DNA from: Notospermus geniculatus
Taxonomy: Eukaryota > Nemertea > Pilidiophora > Heteronemertea > Lineidae
NCBI GenBank assembly: GCA_002633025.1
Contig: NMRB01000624.1
Span: forward strand, 230,458-294,457
Reading direction: 5' to 3'
DNA length: 64,000 bases
Below are positions 56,387 to 64,000 of this stretch, in pieces. Within the stretch, counting starts at the first letter, position 1; each line of letters opens with the position of its first letter. The notes below the pieces were generated by a model, which saw only the letters and a program-made list of their open reading frames with translations, was not told the origin of the DNA and did not search any database. The position numbers and the translations under genes are program-made.

Positions 56387-56476
56387 ATCTATTTTTTGAG
56401 ACTGCCGCAACGTAGTAGTGGAGGAACGGAGCGGTACGACAGGGGACCAGTCTAACAATGTATGTCATCCCACTAC

Positions 56477-56607
56477 TGTAATAATAAACAAGAAGTCAGT
56501 GACAGTCTTTTCTAGAGTTTCAGATTGTAAAGTTCCACTTGAAAGAGACCCCGGTTGGGGTCGAAAATTCGTGAATTCTGGAGATTGACTTCTTGTTTAT
56601 TATTACT
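56477..56607. repeat. Inverted-repeat element, GTAATAATAAACAAGAAGTC termini
   Basis: GTAATAATAAACAAGAAGTC mirrors GACTTCTTGTTTATTATTAC; about 130 bp, perfect 20-base ends. Confidence 0.82.
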
Positions 56608-56654
56608 TTGTGTGTCAATTTTGTGCTTTTTTGTATCTTGGATCATCCCACTAC

Positions 56655-56815
56655 TGTCACTTTTTCTCGACAGCCGGCGCCACCGCGCCACTCTCCAACC
56701 CGGGGACTAACTACGGTGTCGGCGACTCGATTTCGTATACATTTTGTAATGTATTGTTGAAGTTCGTCTTACTGCCGCTAGGTGGCTCCCTCCACGTCGG
56801 CAGTCGAATAACGCA
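56655..56815 (+). repeat. Dispersed repeat (copy of 8230-8430, inverted)
   Basis: GGCGCCACCGCGCCACTCTC and GTGGCTCCCTCCACGTCGGC match the reverse complement of the stretch near 8.3 kb. Confidence 0.55.
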
Positions 56816-56927
56816 TTTGAGGTCCGTATGTCTATTTTTAGGGCGTCCAGGTTTTTGAAGTTACAGATATTGCAGCCACCATAATGCTGTGCCAAATGTA
56901 CTGCTGAACACTTTGTCTATGTCCCTC

Positions 56928-57085
56928 GCATGGGACAGTAAGCCGACCGGTGGTGCCCCCGGGTGTTGCCTTGTAGCACGTGCCTTCGCAAGCATGGCAA
57001 GGGCAAGTAAAAGACCCCATCTAAGTGAGGAACATGAGTAGCTTGAGATGCCCTCTTCCATACTACCAAGGCCAACTACTATCTG
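56928..57085 (+). repeat. SINE-type repeat core, 5' truncated
   Basis: GGGCAAGTAAAAGACCCCAT and AAGTGAGGAACATGAGTAGC, as in the other three copies. No tRNA-like head is present. Confidence 0.65.
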
Positions 57086-57577
57086 GCTTAGGCCCTGATG
57101 AAAACACACAAATGCAAATAGGCATACAAACTAGTATTTTGTCTGCATGCAAAGACACGAATTTGTACACGGACTGCTAGCTTTCCACTTGACACTAACT
57201 TCATGCAGTTAAAATCGATGATATGACAGTATACTACAATACAAATGTACATATATTATGGTAAGTCTGAATGATGATCTGGGACAACAGGCCTGGACAG
57301 AAGAATGTAGGCTATATATGTAGGCCTGGTCGTCGACATTTTAACTGGAGTACGCTGACAGGCGACACGAGTGTCTAGAACTGAGGCGATATACTTTTTG
57401 TTTAAATTTCACACTTTCTTCCAGCAGAAGCTGTAGATATAAGGAATACGTAATCTTTAGGTAAGATTGTTCGGATAAATGTAGTTTTGATATTGCATGG
57501 CCTTGTTTGGCTGGTAAGTATAGCCGTACGTACTTGCTGACAGTGTCGAGCCTGTGAAATGCCATCTACTGCATGTC

Positions 57578-57829
57578 TAAAGGGCTCCGCACACTGGCGA
57601 CTAAAATGGGGGCGACTACCGATGCGACTACTACGTCGCCTGCCGTAATTACCTTTGCGGTCGATCAATGATGTCATCCACGACATCACTGATCTTCCAA
57701 AGAAGCATTTGTCGCAAACAAGTCAACAAAAACTAAAAAATCTGAAAAATGTTCAGTCGCTTCTGTGGTCGCAAGGCCGGTCGCCTACAAAATCGCTCGA
57801 AAAAATCGCTAGTGTGCGGTGCCCTTTAG
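57578..57829. repeat. Inverted-repeat element, TAAAGGGC-GCGCACAC family
   Basis: Reverse-orientation copy of 14236-14494: CTAAAGGGCTCCGCACACTG to GTGCGGTGCCCTTTAG, with GGTCGCAAGGCCGGTCGCCT inside. Confidence 0.75.
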
Positions 57830-57969
57830 GCCTATATCATACAGGGCCGACCGCACAGAAAGTGGATAGTGCTTTCGTGCCTATCGGCGGTTGAGTTAAT
57901 GGGATAATGCGTTATAGTATTAACTGCCGATAGGCGCTGAGTAGGCCTATAGCGTGTTAGAATTTCACG

Positions 57970-58480
57970 GATTATCGCAGACCGGTGTGGACACAATTCA
58001 TATTTAATGTCCATATTAATTCCGATAAATCACGAATTTATGTCCACACTAAATCAACCAATCGCAGCTGAGTTTTTATTAAATGAGAATATAAAATCGC
58101 ACTCCTTATTTAATGTCCATATAAATTCTTATTTTATGTGTCAATATTAAATCAGGAATTTATATCCACATAAAATCGACCAATCACGGATAAGGACTTT
58201 TGGACGAAAGTGAGTGTTCCCGATCACTTCCGTCCATATGGGATTTAATTCCCTTTACACCGGCTCTTCAGTCCGTCGCATGGGGTAGTAAGCCGTGGTG
58301 CCTTGTACTTTGTGCCTTTGCAAGGGCAAGTAAAAGACCCCATCCAAGTGAGGAACATGAGTAGCTTGTGATGGCCTCCTCCGTACTTTTAATACCAGGG
58401 CCAATAATGCTATAGCGTCGGCCCTGACGGAAAAATGAAACACAAATACAAATACAAATACTTCCGTCCACAATTCCATC
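57970..58480. repeat. Second copy of the CGCAGRCCGG palindromic element, interrupted by a SINE
   Basis: The left arm matches 47953-48111 and the right arm of the 47.9-kb element (TATCGCAGACCGGTGTGGAC, AGGACTTTTGGACG). It is cut near 58245 by a repeat carrying the SINE core, then resumes with CTTCCGTCCACAATTCCATC. Most of the right arm is gone. Confidence 0.72.
58275..58452 (+). repeat. SINE-type repeat core with (AAATAC)n tail
   Basis: GTAGTAAGCCGTGGTGCCTT, GGGCAAGTAAAAGACCCCAT and a 3' tail of ACAAATACAAATACAAATAC. No clear tRNA-like head. Confidence 0.7.
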
Positions 58481-58489
58481 GCGGATTTT

Positions 58490-59070
58490 AGGACGGTGCC
58501 CTACCTTCCTGCATGAGATTGAAGTCCCGGGATTGAAGTACCCTCACAGAAGGATACCGCACTTGACCTCTGCTAAATGCTTTCCCCGTCATGTAAAGTA
58601 CTGAACTCAAAACGAATGTAGAGCACTCAAACAAACAAATAGGGCATCTCAAGTATGTGTTTGTGATTTATTTTCCAACAATGAAAGTCCTTATGAATTT
58701 ACTTTTCCACACTATAGGCTGTTTGATATACCCGTGTAACATCCCCAGATGTTCCCCTTCTGCCATTGTTTTCCAAAATGTGCCGTGACTTGGCACACCT
58801 GAGGCCAAAATCGTGCGACCACCGACAAGACTGACGACCACGCAGGCAACCATCGCGTGCGTGGTCGCTCGACGACCACACTTGCGACCATTTTGAACAG
58901 TGAACCATTCCGCAAAATGCAGCTGATGTTCCCAAGAAATTCTGACAAATGTAACACGCAGGTGTGTCTGGAATGCAATATCAGTATGATTGAAGGTTCC
59001 ATATTAATGAAAGAAACGATGGTTTCATGGCTACATTGGGGTCATTTAGGCCTACTTCATTTTCAACACT
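58490..59070. other. No gene seen (58.5-59.07 kb)
   Basis: Contains GCGACGACCAC / GTGGTCGTC words in both orientations near 58810-58880, probably the core of another decayed inverted repeat. No supported gene. Confidence 0.4.
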
Positions 59071-59071
59071 G

Positions 59072-59997
59072 CTGTACAGTCATGGACATTAGTTTATCTA
59101 CACCTGATAAGTTGAATATTTCAAATACTACTGGGCCAATTTAAACACGGTTCGTTCCATATGAAAGTACATCTTGTTGGTCATATTCCTGCATCAAAAT
59201 GTTGGAAATTTGGAAACATCGTAATTACGTAATAGCTCATCACAAAAAGTCCTAAAAATCAACATTTTTATTACGTAATTTTATGTGACCTTTGTTTTAG
59301 TTTTGATAGAGTGGAAACTTCTAAGGATCATGGACTTTGTTTCATCAAAATCTGTCGAGTGGTTGCTGAGATATTTGAGATTATCAAAATTCAATAATTT
59401 GAGATTTTTCAATTTTTCACAAAATTTTGATATCAGAAGACAGAGTTCACCTAAAAATAAAGAAGTATGAAGTTTTGAAACGTTTAGCCAAAAGTGGTTA
59501 GAAGTTAAGCATGTTTTTTCAAAATATCAATATTTTGATACTTTGAAAAATAGGCAATATTTCTGCCCAGTTAAGGCAGAAAATTCCAACATTTTGTAAA
59601 TGCATATTCTGAGGTTAGCTTTATTTGATGGCATCAAAATTTCCTAAAAAACACGAAAATCTCAAATTAAAAAAAAATTGATAATCTCAAATATCTCAGC
59701 AACCACTCAACATATTTTGATGAAACAAAGTCCAAAATCCTTAGAAAGTTCCCCTCTTATCACATCTGCAACAAAAATCTCAAAAATATTACATAATAAA
59801 AAGTTTGATTTTCAGTGTTTTTTTCCTGATGAGCTACTACGTATTTTCAATTTTCCAAAATTTCCATGCAGAAATATGACCAACAAGATGTACTTTCATA
59901 TCATGGAACAATTCTGTGTTAAAATTGGCCCAGTAGTATTTGAAATAGTCATCGTATCAGGTGTAGATAAACTAATGTCCATGACTGTACGTCTATA
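59072..59997. repeat. Foldback element, about 925 bp
   Basis: GTACAGTCATGGACATTAGT with TTATCTACACCTGATA at the left is mirrored by TATCAGGTGTAGATAAACTA and ATGTCCATGACTGTAC at the right. Further in, GGACTTTGTTTCATCAAAAT and TTTTGATGAAACAAAGTCC, and GTTGCTGAGATATTTGAGAT and its mirror, show that pairing extends through most of the element. AT-rich, no long frame. Confidence 0.85.
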
Positions 59998-59999
59998 GA

Positions 60000-60360
60000 G
60001 CTGCGACTTTCAACAGCATGTGTGCTCACAAACAGGTTATTAGGTGATTGAAATGCAAACCTTCTTTGTTTTTTTACAAAGTGTCGGAATTTAATCGCCA
60101 TATTGCATATGAATTTGAATCCAGGTCAGTCAAAAGCTATTCAAAATGCACGATATTACCATGCAGGCCATGTATAGACATGTATGTATATTTTTTTATC
60201 TGGGAATATCTGATACTAGTGTATCAGTACTTTGCAACACAGTTGGAATTCCAACGGAGAATCGGATTTGGCGAGACTACATAATATTTCTGCTTTCATA
60301 TCTCCTAGGCAACTGTTGGACAACGGCGATCTGCAGGGTAGGCCTACTTGTTTTCTTGCG
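60000..60360. other. No gene seen (60.0-60.36 kb)
   Basis: AT-rich spacer between two inverted-repeat elements. Confidence 0.4.
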
Positions 60361-60361
60361 T

Positions 60362-60540
60362 GGAAGCAATTTTACGGTGACCACAAAAAATGGCACTTTA
60401 AAATGAACGTGCGGTGGCCAGCAACGTTGAGAGACTGTATACGTATTTATAGCGGAGCGTCTCGAGGACAGGGGACTAGTCTACCATTTTCGGCCACCGC
60501 ACACTTGGCAGTTTTTGTGGTCACCATAAAATTGCTTCTA
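60362..60540. repeat. Inverted-repeat element, GAAGCAATTTTACGGTGACC termini
   Basis: GAAGCAATTTTACGGTGACC with ACAAAAA is mirrored by TTTTTGTGGTCACCATAAAA and TTGCTTC; inner GTGCGGTGGCC / GGCCACCGCAC. About 175 bp. Confidence 0.8.
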
Positions 60541-60544
60541 TGGT

Positions 60545-61730
60545 AATGTATGGGGGAATTTCCCGAAGACGTCGTGTGTGCCATCTGCAGACCAGGTTCT
60601 GCATTTTGTGTCTGCAGATCCGCAAGTCCACAAATCGACTGTCTTCCCCCTGATCTTGAGTGGAGGTAGGCATACCGCAGCGGAATCCGCTGCGGTTTAC
60701 CGCGCCGGGGCTTTTTTCACAGGGTTTTGGATAATCCTTCGATGGTTTAACAATACAAGGCGTGTTATTTATCCCAATGCCTGTGAAAACCGCTCTAGCG
60801 CCGCAAACCGCAGCGGAAACCGTCGCTTGCGGGAACCGCACCGCAAGACGCACCGGATTCGTTTGGGTGTGAACGCGCCTTCAAGGCAGAACTGTGTTGA
60901 ACTAAAAATAGATCAGTGATCTTGCTTGTGGCCTTTCCAAAGCAAACATGACAAAAACAGGGTCAAGAAGAGGCGCGAACACAGTGCGATGTTTATTTAT
61001 CTTTCAGAACATGATATTTCAAGAATGCAATGCTTCAGCGCGTCCTACATATACATTGACTGCTGTGCATACCGCGATATCTCATTCACACAGAAATAGC
61101 CCACAATGAGGAGATAATTGGGGTAATTGTCCAGACGATGGGTTGACAGTGAATGATGTCTATTTGAAGTTATTGTCCGTTCGGGATGATGCATCCTATT
61201 TTTGTACGGGATTTCCCGCTAGGGATTTTCCACCGCCGGGAATTCATCCAGTTGACAGACAGACAGTTGAAACAGGATACAGTTATAAGTAATGTTAATA
61301 GGGGAAGGTTTTTTTGAATTTTTGTTTTTGTTGCATTCGAGAGTTTAAGAATTTGAAAATTTTAAAAACCTATAACTTAGGTTTTTGATTTTTCATACTC
61401 CTAATCTATTTTTACCTATGCATGTAAAGGAGTCGGCCCTAAATAAATGGAACGTTGTTCATCAAAAACTTTCTTTGATCAAAAGTGTTACATCTTTATG
61501 CAATATCCAGGTTTTTAGAGGGACGTTTTAAATATTACAGTTTGCAAGGCTACGCAGCCTCTTTACATGCTCGTTATGGTATTTGCCGTTGGTAATTCAA
61601 AGTTTGGTCTTCAAAGTTGGCCTGACTTTTAACTGCACTTCACAGTCTCGTGTCACGTGCCCATTGCCAACCGTCCGAAACACTTTGCAGTGTTGTATTT
61701 TGATTTTCCGTCAGAGCCGAAGCCAAAGCA
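60545..61730. other. No gene seen (60.5-61.7 kb)
   Basis: 60660-60850 carries CCGCAGCGGAATCCGC / CCGCAAACCGCAGCGGAAAC words in mirrored arrangement, probably another short inverted repeat. The rest is AT-rich with no supported feature. Confidence 0.4.
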
Positions 61731-61736
61731 TTATTG

Positions 61737-62092
61737 GCCCTGCTAAGTAAATTTTGGAAGAGGCCATCTCAAGCTGCTCATGTTCCTCACTTGGATGGGG
61801 TCTTTTACTTGCCCTTGCAAAGACACAAGGTACAAGGCACCACGGCTTACTCTCCAATGCGACATAATCCCATATGGCCAGGTGATAGCATCTAATGTCC
61901 CCGTCTTCCTGATGTCCCCCTGCATTGTTTGGCAAAGAGACACAAGGTAGGCCTACATGTACAAGGCGCCACAACGGCTAACGGTCCGGACGGACCTGAA
62001 GAGTCCTCGACGGTAAATCTCATGGCTGGATTCGAACCAGGACCTGCCACTTGCGAAATGGACGCGATAACCACTAGACTATCAGGGATAGC
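61737..62092 (-). repeat. tRNA-derived SINE, longest copy
   Basis: On the minus strand the head at 62092 reads GATAGTCTAGTGGTTATCGC (A box) then GGTCCTGGTTCGAATCCAGC (B box and T-arm). The acceptor ends do not pair, so it is not a functional tRNA. The body contains GGGCAAGTAAAAGACCCCAT and AAGTGAGGAACATGAGCAGC, ending in CAGGGCC. The head differs in sequence from that of the copy at 23816-24082. Confidence 0.8.
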
Positions 62093-62167
62093 CGCATAAC
62101 TCCGCTGCTTCGACAGCCTATCGGTGTTATTAAAATGCATGGAAAAATGTACAGCACAATCGGCAGA

Positions 62168-62290
62168 TCGGGCATCCTCCCACAGCAGGGCTTTGGTCTC
62201 GTTCCACTTCATACACTCCACACAAAGTGTGAGTGGATGAAGAGGAGCGAGGTAAAAACCCCTGCTGTGGGAGGATGGCAGATGGGCCAC
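62168..62290. repeat. Inverted-repeat element, CATCCTCCCACAGCAGGG termini
   Basis: CATCCTCCCACAGCAGGG and CCCTGCTGTGGGAGGATG bound about 120 bp; inner CCACTTCATACACTCC and AGTGTGAGTGGATGAAGAGG pair only partly. Confidence 0.8.
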
Positions 62291-62739
62291 CCCAGGTCTC
62301 TTCAGGTACACCTGCAGTCGAGGCTGACACTTCTAAATGACAGCGGTTTGCACAGGAAACGCACTCTAATGCGTTATCATGAACATCTAAAACAGAGCAT
62401 AGAACTCGAACAAAATCAATAACGCTTACGTCATTTGCACCAGCCGTCTGCTGCAGAATTAAGAGTCGTCTGCGAGTCGTGTGACTGCAGGCTATGCTAC
62501 TGCAGTCAGGATAAAACTGCATTTTACACTTTGTTAGGATTTTCATCGATTAAATGGATCTGTAGGTAAGTGTCAGTGCACGTATGCTCAATATTTTCAA
62601 CATTACAGTGCCACGCCCCTTGGTCTAAACGCCTCTATTTGGATAGGTCCTTGTGGGGTGCAGCTTGTGTGGCTGACGCATACTGAAGTCTCTGTACATT
62701 CTCTCGTGTTGGCGTCCTATCGTAGCAGCCAGCGGTAAT

Positions 62740-63080
62740 AGTCAATGTGGAATAGGCCTAGGCCAATACCGGTNTCAGTGCACTTCCCATGGCTTGGGCC
62801 GCTATAGGCCCTACTCTGCTTGGGCCACCTACCCGGCCCCTCGAATTCGTGAGGCCCCACCTCATTGCCATCCCCTCCCTCCATCACATCTCTCCCATCC
62901 CCGACCCCGGGTCAAGTATATAGTGGGCCAACCGGTCGGTGGGAAGTGGCACATATGCCGCTTATTCTGTGCACACATTCAGTGCACTTCCCATGGCTTG
63001 GCCCGATATAGGCCTACTCTACTTGGTCCGCCTACCCAGCTGCCCCTCGATTTCGTGAGGCCCCACCTCACTGCCTTGTC
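62740..63080 (+). repeat. About 200-bp tandem duplication next to a single n (62774)
   Basis: CAGTGCACTTCCCATGGCTT starts at 62777 and again at about 62980, and AGGCCCCACCTCA follows in both. The copies differ by about 10%. The first starts right after the lone n, so contig overlap of two alleles is possible. Confidence 0.6.
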
Positions 63081-63084
63081 ATCG

Positions 63085-64000
63085 GACGGCATGTCCGAAG
63101 TCATTCTGTATGGCCTACACCGCGTCGGTCCACCGTGATTCGAGTTGCAATACCTGTATGTGCGCCAGGTCTGCACAGCCGAGACGCCGCTAACCATGGG
63201 GCCATGCACTACTGCCATTGCTTGTGCCCCTGGCCGAAATTGCCTGTTCGCTGTCTGGGCTGAGAGTTCGTTTGGACCCACGCCCCCGTTCTTCACTCAT
63301 CTGTCTGGGACATCGTCTCTACACAGGGTCGTCGTCTGCTAGTTCTGAGCATCAATCGATTTGTTCCGTAATGAATTCTGTAGCTCTTAAATTGATGTTC
63401 AGGCATGCGGATTCTCAAGAAAAGCTCGGCGTGCACAGACGAATATATACACTCGGCCCCAGTGTGTATCCGACGTCCCGGTCTTCCACACACTGGCACT
63501 TTTGGGGCTCAAAAGCCGTGAACACCACTAGATGGCACTCCACTGGGCGCCAGCCAATCACCACGCTCTCACGCTCGCGGAAATTCCGCAAAACTTACTT
63601 CGAGGAAAAACGCAAGGACCCCTGCTGCCACCACGCGGACTTCACGACTGTTAATCTCTAAAAGAGCCAGACGCGGAGTGTGACTTACCGAAGGGGTGAG
63701 CCCGTAGCGTCTGGCCAAGCGAGACTAAGAGGAATAGTGCTCGGCCACAACATGAGTAACTTCAGATTTGTCTCTTCCGCCTCAGCGATATCTGGTCTCA
63801 GCCAATTCGGCTAGCATTTTTGGCTACAAGCGAGGAACTTGTCCATTATTAGCACATCAAGTAAAGGGAAAACATCCTGTTTACCCAGCGGACGATTCCC
63901 GACGGACAAACACTGCAAGCGGTGTTGTCTTCTCGGTAGAATCTGAGCCGCCGGCTGTGCAACCCCCGGCCGACAGAAACAACATCGGAAATGGGCTGAA
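63085..64000. other. No gene seen (63.1-64.0 kb)
   Basis: GC-richer than the neighbouring DNA. A 147-codon open frame (63218-63661, +) has no recognisable motif or splice support. The last 340 bases show no feature I can name. Confidence 0.35.

Noticed and set aside
62012-62092. Possible functional tRNA gene on the minus strand
   Set aside because: A and B boxes are present, but the acceptor stem does not pair and the head continues into a SINE body. The same holds for 24011-24082.
62794-63138. 114-codon proline-rich frame
   Set aside because: It is made of the tandemly duplicated block next to the single n and has no homology that I recognise.
63218-63661. 147-codon plus-strand frame near the right edge
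   Set aside because: Mixed composition, no domain, no splice or start context; expected by chance in GC-richer DNA.

Overview
The window is eukaryotic and reads like a marine invertebrate deuterostome. An echinoderm is my first guess, with hemichordate or cephalochordate as alternatives. The reasons are GT-AG introns, small exons spread over kilobases, DNA crowded with short inverted-repeat elements, and the frequent words ACATGTA and AGGCCTA. This is inference; no rRNA or mitochondrial marker is present. The sequence is a draft scaffold with two long N runs (14844-15087 and 26859-27530) and seven single-n joins.

Genes. (1) 906-6251 (+) is the 3' half of a multi-MAM secreted protein gene whose start lies left of the window. 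(2) 6855-8018 (-) is a single-exon 387-residue protein I do not recognise, converging on gene 1. (3) 12527-26533 (+) is a complete 17-exon astacin metalloprotease: signal peptide, astacin domain, sushi domain, MAM1, MAM2 with a PAN/apple module spliced into it, MAM3, stop. Its last eight exons match gene 1 in length and phase, so the two are recent tandem paralogues. (4) 37890-42638 (-) is the 5' part of a Gq/rhabdomeric opsin that appears damaged: a shortened TM2, an in-frame TGA after TM5, and no TM6-TM7 exon seen. (5) 51535-53658 (-) is an ANKRD34-like ankyrin-repeat gene whose main coding exon is interrupted by an apparent one-base frameshift.

Non-coding DNA. The rest is mostly short non-autonomous elements: at least a dozen inverted-repeat (MITE-like) families, often with a TA target duplication and often nested; foldback repeats up to about 900 bp; a tRNA-derived SINE family with a shared core; one end of a Tc1-like transposon; minisatellites and tandem duplications. 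The two astacin/MAM copies act as filled-site and empty-site controls for several insertions. The block 27647-32554 is repeated as 32556-36558 across a single-n join and looks like two haplotypes placed in tandem. Comparing them shows three insertion differences.

Layout: 1-6.3 kb, gene 1; 6.8-8.0 kb, unknown gene; 8-12.5 kb, repeats; 12.5-26.5 kb, astacin gene; 26.9-36.6 kb, gap plus haplotype duplication; 37.9-42.7 kb, opsin; 42.7-51.5 kb, nested repeats; 51.5-53.7 kb, ANKRD34-like gene; 54-64 kb, repeats, SINEs and foldbacks with no gene that I can support.
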